DNA from: Marinobacterium rhizophilum | Lineage (GTDB): Bacteria > Pseudomonadota > Gammaproteobacteria > Pseudomonadales > Balneatricaceae | Assembly: GCF_024397915.1 (NCBI RefSeq) | Contig: NZ_CP073347.1 | Span: 2,294,001-2,358,000, forward strand | Reading direction: 5' to 3' | DNA: 64,000 bases | Shown here: one piece after another, positions 44,976-52,667 of the stretch | Layout of the letters: each line of letters starts with the position of its first letter | How positions within the stretch are numbered: the stretch's first letter is position 1 | Notes under the pieces: model-generated | Databases searched by the model: none | Seen by the model: only the letters and a program-made list of their open reading frames with translations | Told to the model about the DNA's origin: nothing | Made by a program: the position numbers and the translations under genes

Positions 44976-46229
44976 TCAGGCGGCGTTCCTGTCTGATTGA
45001 TCTTGTACTTGCTCACCATCCTTGAACTTCACGTTGTTGACCACGAGGGTCAGCAGATTAAATCCCTTGATCCGTTTCCAGTTTTTCTGTGCCGACTCCA
45101 ACAGCTTGTAGACCATCGCCAGCGTCGTGTCCCTGGAGCCGCAGTTACGCGTCCGTTTGGTGCGCAACCTTACCGTGGCGAAAGTCGATTCGATCGGGTT
45201 GGTGGTCCGGATATGCACCCAGTGTTCTGCCGGGAAGTCGTAGAACGCCAGCAGCTCTTCCCGGTCCTTGGCCAGGCAATCCATGGCTTTGGGATACTTG
45301 CTACTGAACCGGGTCAGCGTCCGATCAAATGCCACCGTGGCCGCGTCACGCGTCTCGGCCATCCAGATATCGTGCAGCGCTTCTTTCACTTTGGGTTGCA
45401 TGGATTTGGGCAGCTTGTTCAGTACATTCGCCGTCTTGTGTACCCAGCAGCGCTGGTGCCGGCTGGCAGGATACGTTTTGGTCATCGCTTTCCAGAACCC
45501 CAGCGCGCCATCGCCAATCGCCAGCTTCGGCGCGGTTTCCAGGCCACGCTCGCGCAGACCCAGCAGTAACTCCTCCCAGCTTGCCGTCGACTCCCGGTAG
45601 CCGTCTTCAACCGCAACCAATTCCTTGCGGCCGTGCTCGGTGACGCCAATGATCACCAGCAGGCAGAGGCGATCATCCATCCGGACGTTGCTGTGCACGC
45701 CGTCGGCCCACCAGTACACATAGCGCGAGTTCGCCAGGTCCCGTTGCCGCCATTGCTGGTGCTCTTCGAGCCATTGGCTCTTGAGTCGGGATATCGTATT
45801 GGCCGATAGCCCCTTGGCCTGATCGCCCAGCAGCGCGGCCAGTGAGTCCTGAAAATCTCCAGTGGAGATGCCCTTCAAGTACAGCCAGGGCAACAACTCC
45901 TCGACACTCCGGGCCCGCTTCAGGTACGGCGGCAGTAGCGCGCTGTTGAATCGAATCCCGGAACCGCTTCGGTCCCGCACCTTGGGCACCTTGATCTCGA
46001 CATCACCGATACCAGTCTGGACGGTACGTTCAGGCAAATAGCCATTGCGAACCACGGCCTGGCGGCCATCTGGGAGCCGGGATTCGGCGTGCTGATTCAG
46101 AAGCCCCTGAAGCTCGGCTTCGACGGCGTGTGCGATCAGTTCACGTGCCCCTGCACGCAACAGCTCGGTCAGCGGATCTACTGCCTGTGCCTCTGGTTGT
46201 GAAAGAGCCCTCAGGGTAAAATCGGTCAT
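44976..46229 (-). CDS. IS256-family (Mutator-like) transposase
   Basis: A DDE transposase of 417 residues, the usual size. The acidic triad can be placed at Asp in WWADGVHSNVRMDD, Asp in AIGDGALGFWKAM and Glu in TTNPIESTFATVRLRTKRT. The gene fills the element from 28 bases inside the left end. A long hairpin covers its start codon region. No frameshift or stop is seen, so it is probably active. Confidence 0.95.
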   Translation of the reverse strand: MTDFTLRALSQPEAQAVDPLTELLRAGARELIAHAVEAELQGLLNQHAESRLPDGRQAVVRNGYLPERTVQTGIGDVEIKVPKVRDRSGSGIRFNSALLPPYLKRARSVEELLPWLYLKGISTGDFQDSLAALLGDQAKGLSANTISRLKSQWLEEHQQWRQRDLANSRYVYWWADGVHSNVRMDDRLCLLVIIGVTEHGRKELVAVEDGYRESTASWEELLLGLRERGLETAPKLAIGDGALGFWKAMTKTYPASRHQRCWVHKTANVLNKLPKSMQPKVKEALHDIWMAETRDAATVAFDRTLTRFSSKYPKAMDCLAKDREELLAFYDFPAEHWVHIRTTNPIESTFATVRLRTKRTRNCGSRDTTLAMVYKLLESAQKNWKRIKGFNLLTLVVNNVKFKDGEQVQDQSDRNAA

Positions 46230-46285
46230 GGCGTATCACCTCTGTTGATTGAGATCTTGGTCGTGATCAATCAACAGGATACGCC
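46230..46285 (-). promoter_or_regulatory. Hairpin just upstream of the transposase start
   Basis: GGCGTATC pairs with GATACGCC, and inside it CTGTTGATTGA pairs with TCAATCAACAG. The ribosome site GAGGTGATA lies in the 3' arm, one base before the ATG, so transcripts reading in from outside the element would be poorly translated. Confidence 0.75.
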
Positions 46286-46326
46286 ATCCCTCCTATCTCC
46301 CCGTACACCAGAAATCACCATAACTC

Positions 46327-46335
46327 CTTTTTCAA
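46327..46335. repeat. Target-site duplication, right copy
   Basis: CTTTTTCAA, identical to 44939-44947. Confidence 0.85.
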
Positions 46336-46369
46336 GACAGAAAACAATTAGTTATCTGACTTTTTAATA

Positions 46370-46432
46370 TGGTAGCGAGGACAGGATGTGAACCTGTGAC
46401 CTTCGCTGCACTTATAAAGAGCGAGCCCGACG
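46370..46432 (-). repeat. tRNA-fMet-derived fragment, copy 4
   Basis: Same layout as the others and nearest to the intact tRNA gene. The T loop reads GTTCACAT in place of GTTCAAAT, and the T stem is ACAGG/CCTGT. The 38 bases beyond its CCA end repeat those found after the intact tRNA (46333-46369 and 46501-46536), so unit and spacer were copied together. Confidence 0.9.
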
Positions 46433-46463
46433 GCTTTTGCTCTTTCACAAACTACATATAACG

Positions 46464-46500
46464 AAAAAGGCCTGAGATCTTTCGATCTTCAGGCCTTTTT
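46464..46500 (-). terminator. Array terminator hairpin T4, after tRNA-fMet
   Basis: AAAAAGGCCTGA with TCAGGCCTTTTT, extended by GATC pairs and closed by a GAAA loop, 36 bases past the tRNA CCA end on the minus strand. It is the terminator of the tRNA gene itself. Confidence 0.85.
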
Positions 46501-46536
46501 CAAGACAGAAAACAATTAGTTATCTGACTTTTAATA

Positions 46537-46613
<77 letters not shown>

Positions 46614-46627
46614 TCAACGTGGTGCGA

Positions 46628-46656
46628 ATACTACGCACCCTTTCCGCATTGCGCAA
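46628..46656 (-). promoter_or_regulatory. tRNA-fMet promoter
   Basis: TTGCGC and TAGTAT are 17 bases apart on the minus strand, followed by a GC-rich discriminator (TCGCACC) about 15 bases before the mature tRNA, as is usual for stable-RNA promoters. Confidence 0.75.
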
Positions 46657-46753
46657 CCCCCTGATAGCAAATACTTTTTATCAGAGCACAAAAACCCGCC
46701 AAGCCCATCCTCAACCCACATAACAACGGTATACTTGGGCCTCTCAGGCCCAG

Positions 46754-47635
46754 GTGGAACGACGGATTTTTCAGGTGCCCAAACGCTACTACATCGGACT
46801 GCCACAGTGGAACCACCCCGACTGGGCCTGCAGCGCCCTGAGTGGCCGGGCAGCTCAGTCGACACTGCAGCGCTACGCCTCCCACTTTTCGTCGGTCGAA
46901 GGCAATTCAACCTTCTATGCAATGCCCAACGCCGAGACGGTTCAGCGCTGGCGCCAGGAAACACCCGAACATTTCCGATTTTGCCTTAAGCTGCCGCAGC
47001 AGATCAGCCACCGCCTGCAGTTGCGCCATTGCCAGCAGGAGCTGCAGAGCTTCATCAACGGCATCAACCCGCTGCAGGAGAAGATCGGCCAGCTGTTTAT
47101 TCAGCTGCCGGCACATTTTGGCCCCGGGGGACTGGATACGCTGGCGCAGTTTTTCGCCCAGCTGCCCACTGCATTCAGCTATACCCTGGAAGTCCGGCAC
47201 CCCGAATTCTTCGCCAAGGGCGATGCCGAACGCAGGCTAAACCGCCTGCTGATGGAGCAAGGCATCAACCGCACCCTGTTCGACACCCGCGCGCTCTTTG
47301 CCCTGCCAGGGGATGATGCCGCGACGCGGGATGCCTGGCAAAAGAAGCCGCGGGTACCGCTGCATGTCATCGCCACCGGGCAGGCACCGATGGTACGCTT
47401 TATCAGCCCGCTGGATTACCGCTCCGCTGATCCCTGGCTGACGCCCTGGGTGAGCAAGGTCGCCGGCTGGCTGCAAGAGGGCCGCCAGCCCTACCTGTTT
47501 TTCCATACACCGGACAACCGTGAAGCGCCCCTGCTGGCACAGCACTTTGCCCGCGAACTAACCAGCCGCTGCCCCGATGCCACGGGATTCAGTCCCTGGC
47601 CCGAAATCGTGCGACAACAGGAGACCCTTTTCTGA
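46754..47635 (+). CDS. DUF72 (YecE-like) protein
   Basis: A 293-residue TIM-barrel-like DUF72 protein; the biochemical role of this family is unknown. Typical segments are YYIGLPQWNHPDW, VEGNSTFYAMPNAETVQRW, FRFCLKLPQQISH and LEVRHPEFF. The start used is a GTG; a second GTG seven codons later (VPKRYYIG) is equally possible. Its TGA overlaps the next ATG by one base, so it is coupled to a DsbA-family gene. Confidence 0.82.
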   Translation: MERRIFQVPKRYYIGLPQWNHPDWACSALSGRAAQSTLQRYASHFSSVEGNSTFYAMPNAETVQRWRQETPEHFRFCLKLPQQISHRLQLRHCQQELQSFINGINPLQEKIGQLFIQLPAHFGPGGLDTLAQFFAQLPTAFSYTLEVRHPEFFAKGDAERRLNRLLMEQGINRTLFDTRALFALPGDDAATRDAWQKKPRVPLHVIATGQAPMVRFISPLDYRSADPWLTPWVSKVAGWLQEGRQPYLFFHTPDNREAPLLAQHFARELTSRCPDATGFSPWPEIVRQQETLF

Positions 47636-48252
47636 TGAATGCCCTGATCTACATCATGGACCCCATGTGCAGCTGGTGCTGGGCCTTTGCCCCTGAACTG
47701 CAAGCCGTACGTGCGCGCTTTGCCAACCTGCCGATCAGCGTCATCATGGGCGGACTGGCACCGGACAGTACCGAGCCCATGGACAAGGAGCTCGCCCAGC
47801 AGATACAGGCCACCTGGCAGCAGATAGAGGCCCGCACAGGCACCGCCTTCAACCATGATTTCTGGACCCAGAACAGCCCAAGACGCTCAACCTACGATGC
47901 CTGTCGTGCGGTCATCGCCGCGACCCGCATTCGCCCGGATGCCCAGGAAGGCATGATCGACGCCATTCAACGGGGTTATTACCTGCAGGCGAAGAACCCG
48001 TCCGACCGCGCGGTACTCACCGAGCTGGCACAGCAGATCGGCCTGGATGACGCGCTGTTCAGCCAGTACCTGGGCGACGAGATGACCCAGGGCATGCTGC
48101 AACAGCACCTGGCAATCAAGGGTAGTCTGGGGATACAGGGGTTTCCGACGCTACTGCTGCAAAAAGGCGAGGAACTGCACTGGCTCAGTACAGGTTACCG
48201 TCAGGCCGACGGCATTATTGAGCAGCTGGAAAAGTTAACGGGGGAGCGCTGA
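47635..48252 (+). CDS. DsbA-family thioredoxin-like protein
   Basis: A 205-residue DsbA-fold protein of the cytoplasmic, FrnE-like sort: no signal peptide is present, and the redox motif is CSWC (MDPMCSWCWAFAPEL) near the N-terminus. The cis-proline lies in IQGFPTLLLQKGEE. Substrates are unknown. Translational coupling with the DUF72 gene suggests a shared process. Confidence 0.85.
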   Translation: MNALIYIMDPMCSWCWAFAPELQAVRARFANLPISVIMGGLAPDSTEPMDKELAQQIQATWQQIEARTGTAFNHDFWTQNSPRRSTYDACRAVIAATRIRPDAQEGMIDAIQRGYYLQAKNPSDRAVLTELAQQIGLDDALFSQYLGDEMTQGMLQQHLAIKGSLGIQGFPTLLLQKGEELHWLSTGYRQADGIIEQLEKLTGER

Positions 48253-48268
48253 GACTCCCCCAATGAAC

Positions 48269-48712
48269 TCAGGTACGGGAAACTGAAACGTCTTCCGCCT
48301 GCAAGCCCTTGTCGCTTTCACGGACGTTGAATCGAACCTGCTGACCTTCGGTCAGCGAACGGTGCCCACGGCCGCGAATATTGCGAAAATGCACAAATAC
48401 ATCGTCGCCATTTTCACGGGTGATAAAACCAAAACCCTTGGATACGTTAAACCACTTTACCTGGCCGGTTTCCCGGGCATCATTTTCGTCATCATACTCC
48501 TCTTCATCCATGTCCATTTCAGTAGCGCGGACCTGGGGCTTGGCACCCCAGCCTGACGCAATGGAAGCCGCCAGAACAACCGCAAACACTACCGCCAGTA
48601 CCGGAACACTCAGCGCTACTTCTACCTTGGCAACAGCAGCCAACAAAACTGGAATCAAAACTGCAGCTAAAGCACTGACAACAAGACCGCGTATCAGTTG
48701 ATTACCACTCAT
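48269..48712 (-). CDS. Cold-shock domain protein with two membrane helices
   Basis: A 147-residue protein whose N-terminal 58 residues form two hydrophobic helices (about 7-26 and 31-55), followed by a short acidic linker (MDMDEEEYDDEND) and a complete cold-shock domain (about 82-147) with RNP1-like KGFGFITRE and RNP2-like VFVHFRNI. The arrangement should tether a nucleic-acid-binding domain to the cytoplasmic face of the membrane. CspA-type proteins are normally soluble and about 70 residues. A hairpin with a T run sits in its leader. Confidence 0.88.
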   Translation of the reverse strand: MSGNQLIRGLVVSALAAVLIPVLLAAVAKVEVALSVPVLAVVFAVVLAASIASGWGAKPQVRATEMDMDEEEYDDENDARETGQVKWFNVSKGFGFITRENGDDVFVHFRNIRGRGHRSLTEGQQVRFNVRESDKGLQAEDVSVSRT

Positions 48713-48744
48713 TTAGTCATCTCTTGTATTAACAAATTTCCATC

Positions 48745-48777
48745 AAAAAAAGCCCACTCGCACCTTGGGAACGAGGG
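48745..48777 (-). terminator. Terminator-like hairpin in the leader of the membrane cold-shock gene
   Basis: On the minus strand CCCTCG and CGAG-GGG pair around an 11-base loop, followed by T7, about 32 bases before the start codon. As the neighbouring gene upstream is divergent, this hairpin can act only on this gene's own transcript, as an attenuator or a thermosensitive leader. Confidence 0.5.
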
Positions 48778-48901
48778 ACGATCGCAACATATAGCGAATT
48801 TTGCGTATTTTTTCAACAGCTTAAGGCCTTTAATGCGCTATTCTCTGTAGAATTGTGCCTGTTTAGGCTTCAACCTCCACCACCCAATGGACAGACTGCA
48901 C

Positions 48902-49111
48902 ATGAGTGACACACAGCGACTGGACGATCTGGAGTCCCGCATCGCCTTTCAGGAAGACACCCTCGACGCACTGAACGCGATCGTCGCCCGCCAGGACCTG
49001 GAGATTCAGCGCCTGACCAGCATCGTCAAAACCCTCAACGGCCAGATCAAGCAGCTGGCGCCCGCCTCGGCCGAGGACATGGCCGACGAGCCGCCACCGC
49101 CACACTACTGA
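48902..49111 (+). CDS. slyX: SlyX family protein
   Basis: A 69-residue coiled-coil protein of unknown function. The start MSDTQRLDDLESRIAFQED matches the family; an ATG five codons upstream is the alternative. The conserved C-terminal PPPPHY is present. It ends 1 base before plsB. Confidence 0.9.
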   Translation: MSDTQRLDDLESRIAFQEDTLDALNAIVARQDLEIQRLTSIVKTLNGQIKQLAPASAEDMADEPPPPHY

Positions 49112-49112
49112 T

Positions 49113-51401
49113 ATGGGGCTATTCAAGCTGATTGGCCGGGCACTGCTGCGCGGATGCGTGCGCGCCACCGCACTGGGCACCGAGCACCTGCACGGCGGCC
49201 CAGGCGTGCGCTACGTCCTCGAAAGCCACCGCTGGAGCCATGTGCAGCTGCTGCTCGACCAGGCCCGCCGGGCCGGCGCGGTGCTGCACCCCGAGCAGAT
49301 TCTGTTTGCCCGCAGCGGCGACCAGCCTGCGCTGCAGCAGCAGCTCGATACATTGTGCGAAAACAGCCTGCAGGACCCGCAGTACAGCATCGACCTGATC
49401 CCGGTATCCATCTTCCATGGTCGCTTGCCCATTCGCGAAACCTCCTGGCTGAACCTGCTCTACGCCGAAGCCTGGGACCAGGGCGGGCGCATCGGGCGCC
49501 TGATGCAGCTGCTGGTCAATGGCCGCCAGACCCTGATCCAGATTGACCCGCCGCTGCAGCTGCAGGAGCTGGCCCGAAACACCCCGGACGCCCCCGCGCT
49601 GGCTCGCAAGGCCAGCCTGGTACTGCTGCAGCACTTTCGTACCCGGCGCCGCGCCGTCGTCGGCCCCGACCTGTCCCATCGCCGCACGCTGATGTCGACG
49701 ATCCTCCGTCACCCCAACGTCCAGCAGGCCATCGCCACCCGGGCCCGGGACAAGCGCGAGACGCAGCAGGAAGCCAGCCGCTACGCCGCGCGGGAGCTGC
49801 AGCGCATCGCCGCCAACTTCAGCCCGGTGACCGCACGCCTGCTGCATCCGTTGCTCAACGCGACCTGGCACCGACTGTACGACGACGTTGAAATCATCGG
49901 CCTCGACCGCCTGCGCGAACGCGCCCTGGATCATCAACTGGTCTACCTGCCCTGCCATCGCAGCCACATGGACTACCTGCTGCTGTCCTGGGCACTGTAC
50001 CGCCATGGCCTGATGCTGCCCCATGTCGCCGCTGGCGACAATCTGGACATCCCTGTCATAGGCTCGATTCTCAAGCGCGGCGGCGCCATCTTCATGCGCC
50101 GCAGCTTTCAGAACGATGGACTCTACCGCGCCCTCTACCAGCAGTACCTGGCCCTTATGTCCCGTCACGGCCACGCCCTGGAATACTTTATCGAGGGCGG
50201 CCGCAGCCGCACCGGCCGACTGCTGCCCGCCCGCACCGGTCTGCTGAACATGACACTGGATGCCTGGTGCGCCAGCCCCGAGCGCCCGGTGGCACTGGTA
50301 CCCGTCTGGATCGGCTACGACCGGGTCGTTGAAGCCCACAGCTACCAGCGCGAGCTGGATGGCGCCAGCCGGGCTCACCCCGGTACGCTCGACAGCCTGA
50401 AAAGCGCCTGGCAGGTACTGCGTCAGCGGTTTGGCCGCGTCTCATTGAGCATTGGCGAACCCATCGCCCTGGCAGACCAGGTCAATCCCCACCTGCCCAC
50501 CCGCCCCCAGGCCACAGCGCTTGGCCGGCAACTGCTGGAGCGCATCAACCAGGCCGCCGCCCTGACCGAAACCGGTGTCATCGCCACCGTCATACTGGGC
50601 CAGCCGCACCTGCGGCTCGATGCTGACAGCCTTGCCCGCCAGGGCGATGCCCTGCTACAGCTGGCGCAACAGCTGCCCAACCCTCCGGTCAGCGTGCCCC
50701 CCGACCCCGCCGAGCACTGGATCCAGCGGGCCCGGGCACGCCATCAACTGGCGCTGGAAGACAACCAGGTTCGCCTGCAGCCGGCCCAGGCGCGGGAAAT
50801 GACCTTTTATCGCAACAACATGATGCACCTGTTCGTACTGCCGGGGCTCTGCCTGTTGCTGGTGCGTCGCAGTGCCAACCCGCTGCCGCAGCTCATTACC
50901 CGCATGCTCAAGGTGCTCTACCCCTACCTGCAGGCCGAACTGTTCCTGCCCTGGCCGGAGCAGGGCTTCACAGCCGTGGCCGCAGACCTGCGTCGAACAC
51001 TGCTGAACCAGGGGCTGCTGAGCCGCGCCGGAAAAACACTGATGGCGAGCGACAGCGATACCGCACTCTGCCTGATGCGCAACGCCGAACCCCTGCTGCT
51101 GCGCTACTACCTGCTGTGCAGAATACTGCAGCGCTACGGGGACCTGGGGAAAGAGGAACTGATCGAAAAATCACTGCGACTGGCCGCAAAACTGCAGCGC
51201 GAGTTCGGTTGCGAGTCGGCGGACTATGCCGACAAGCGCGTATTGACGGGGTTTGTCGAGCAACTGCTGGATCGCGATATCCTGCAGTTCAGTAACGATC
51301 AGGTCGCGCCCCGGGTCTCGCTGGAAGCACTACTGAACCAGGCCCGGAGCCTGCTGACCCAGCGCCTGCTGGACTTTATTGATCAACAGCTGGAAAGCTA
51401 G
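49113..51401 (+). CDS. plsB: Glycerol-3-phosphate acyltransferase
   Basis: PlsB is an inner-membrane-associated enzyme that adds the first acyl chain to glycerol 3-phosphate. The 762 residues compare with 807 in E. coli. The four acyltransferase motifs are present: HRSHMDY (282-288), GAIFMRRSF (324-332), FIEGGRSRTG (359-368) and VPVWIGYDR (about 395-403). It follows slyX, probably in one transcript, and is followed by a terminator-like hairpin. Confidence 0.96.
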   Translation: MGLFKLIGRALLRGCVRATALGTEHLHGGPGVRYVLESHRWSHVQLLLDQARRAGAVLHPEQILFARSGDQPALQQQLDTLCENSLQDPQYSIDLIPVSIFHGRLPIRETSWLNLLYAEAWDQGGRIGRLMQLLVNGRQTLIQIDPPLQLQELARNTPDAPALARKASLVLLQHFRTRRRAVVGPDLSHRRTLMSTILRHPNVQQAIATRARDKRETQQEASRYAARELQRIAANFSPVTARLLHPLLNATWHRLYDDVEIIGLDRLRERALDHQLVYLPCHRSHMDYLLLSWALYRHGLMLPHVAAGDNLDIPVIGSILKRGGAIFMRRSFQNDGLYRALYQQYLALMSRHGHALEYFIEGGRSRTGRLLPARTGLLNMTLDAWCASPERPVALVPVWIGYDRVVEAHSYQRELDGASRAHPGTLDSLKSAWQVLRQRFGRVSLSIGEPIALADQVNPHLPTRPQATALGRQLLERINQAAALTETGVIATVILGQPHLRLDADSLARQGDALLQLAQQLPNPPVSVPPDPAEHWIQRARARHQLALEDNQVRLQPAQAREMTFYRNNMMHLFVLPGLCLLLVRRSANPLPQLITRMLKVLYPYLQAELFLPWPEQGFTAVAADLRRTLLNQGLLSRAGKTLMASDSDTALCLMRNAEPLLLRYYLLCRILQRYGDLGKEELIEKSLRLAAKLQREFGCESADYADKRVLTGFVEQLLDRDILQFSNDQVAPRVSLEALLNQARSLLTQRLLDFIDQQLES

Positions 51402-51438
51402 CACCGTCGCGCTTCAGGCCGGTTTTCTCAGCACCTAG

Positions 51439-51460
51439 AGCCACAGCGGCTGGGCTTTTT
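51439..51460 (+). terminator. Probable plsB terminator
   Basis: AGCC pairs with GGCT and, past a bulged A, CAG pairs with CTG, followed by T4-T5. It lies between the convergent plsB and rsmJ genes. Confidence 0.5.
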
Positions 51461-51481
51461 CGACGGCCAGCCGGGCGCCCT

Positions 51482-52276
51482 TCAGGCGAGCTTTTTCAGG
51501 GCATAGATATCATAGCGACTGGACTTTCCCGCCAGCTGAACGCTGGGCGCGGGGCCCGGAATCACCGGCGCCTTACGCGGCCGCTTCACCACGACCCGAT
51601 TGGCAGCTGCAGCCAGCGCCGCTTCCAACAACCTGGCGGCATCGGCATCATCCCCCACCAGGTCGCGGAACAGGCGCATTTCCTTTTTCACCAGCGCGCT
51701 CTTGTCCGAATGCGGGAACATCGGGTCAACGTACACCACCTGGGGTCGCTCGTCCTGCGAGGCCTGCTGCGCCAGCCAGCTAATGCTGTCGGCCTCGATC
51801 AGCTGCATCCGCGCGACTATGTCGGCCACCTCCGCATCCTGCTGCGCCCGCGCCAGGCCATCGGCCAGCAGCAGCTGGATCACCGGCACCCGCTCGATCA
51901 TCTGCACGTCACAGCCCAGACTTGCCAGCACAAAGCTGTCCCGACCCAGCCCGGCCGTGACATCGGCCACCCTGGGTCTTACCCCCTGGCGCATGCCCAC
52001 CGCCTTGGCGATCAACTGACCCGTGCCGCCACCGTGCAACCGACGGTGACCGACAGCGCCGCCAACAAAATCCACCCACACCGGTCCCGGCGCCTTGCGC
52101 CCGGTGGGTTGCAACTGCAGCCCGGCATCGGTCACGCGCAACAGCGAGTCGTAGTCGCAGCGCCCCAGGTCCGCGCCACACAGCAGCTCCAGCCCCAGGG
52201 TCGCGGCCAGTTGCCGGGCACGGGCCAGATGTTCAGGAGTAACGTACTCGACGGCAAGACTTGCAAATTCGGTCAT
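51482..52276 (-). CDS. rsmJ: 16S rRNA m2G1516 methyltransferase
   Basis: RsmJ methylates G1516 of 16S rRNA with SAM. The chosen start MTEFASLAVEYVTPEHL gives 264 residues (E. coli 250); the frame remains open upstream, but that part overlaps a separate small gene. Motifs: VDFVGGAVGHRRLHGGG, the SAM site VTAGLGRDSFVLASLG, catalytic-type VYVDPMFPHSDKSALVKKEMR written here in part (YVDPMFPHSDKSA), and KRPRKAPV. Confidence 0.94.
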   Translation of the reverse strand: MTEFASLAVEYVTPEHLARARQLAATLGLELLCGADLGRCDYDSLLRVTDAGLQLQPTGRKAPGPVWVDFVGGAVGHRRLHGGGTGQLIAKAVGMRQGVRPRVADVTAGLGRDSFVLASLGCDVQMIERVPVIQLLLADGLARAQQDAEVADIVARMQLIEADSISWLAQQASQDERPQVVYVDPMFPHSDKSALVKKEMRLFRDLVGDDADAARLLEAALAAAANRVVVKRPRKAPVIPGPAPSVQLAGKSSRYDIYALKKLA

Positions 52277-52316
52277 GGAGGGGTCTGTCAGTAAACGGTG
52301 AAAAGAGGCGTGGTGC

Positions 52317-52601
52317 TCAGATAAATAGATCGATACAGGCAGGCTCCAGCTGACCTGCCGCGCCGCGTGACTGGGTCGCATCGTATGCCAGCAGGGCACG
52401 CTGGCTGTGGTAGTCCAGCGCGGCAAAGCGGGCGTCCGCCTGGGCATCGCGCTGCCGCCCGGCAGCCGGCCCTGCGCTCCCCGCCCCGGGTTCCCACTCG
52501 CCCTCGCGCACGGGTTCATCAACGCAGGTACTGCGTTGCACTGCCCGGCGCTTGAGCGCCTTGCGCGGGGCGGGCAGGCGAAAGCTGGTTCCTATCTGCA
52601 T
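52317..52601 (-). CDS. Small hypothetical protein
   Basis: A 94-residue protein starting MQIGTSFRLPAPRKALK, seven bases after AGGTGA. The middle is low-complexity and Ala/Gly-rich, and the C-terminus HSQRALLAYDATQ...ACIDLFI resembles the end of small uncharacterised proteins common in pseudomonads (pattern of SQRALxAY and a final hydrophobic I/VDxF/Y). Function is unknown. It lies 40 bases before rsmJ on the same strand. Confidence 0.55.
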   Translation of the reverse strand: MQIGTSFRLPAPRKALKRRAVQRSTCVDEPVREGEWEPGAGSAGPAAGRQRDAQADARFAALDYHSQRALLAYDATQSRGAAGQLEPACIDLFI

Positions 52602-52667
52602 GCGTATCACCTGGCGGGACGGGAGCTTGCAGTATCGCCAATCCGGCGCCGGAAATAAATGCCGGCA

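Larger units (their letters stand above)
44948..46326 (-). mobile_element. IS256-family insertion sequence, intact
   Basis: A 1379-bp element with imperfect terminal inverted repeats of at least 23 bases (44948-44970 and 46304-46326, both starting GAGTTAT and sharing TCTGGTGTA), a single transposase gene, and a 9-bp direct duplication of CTTTTTCAA on each side. The intact ends, duplication and gene imply a fairly recent insertion. It sits between tRNA-fragment copies 3 and 4. Confidence 0.93.

Noticed and set aside
44551..46432. The four tRNA-like units as functional tRNAs
   Set aside because: They lack the acceptor 5' strand, D arm and a proper 7-base anticodon loop.
52277..52522. N-terminal extension of rsmJ
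   Set aside because: The frame is open but overlaps the small gene at 52317-52601 and has no similarity to RsmJ; the internal ATG matches the family start.
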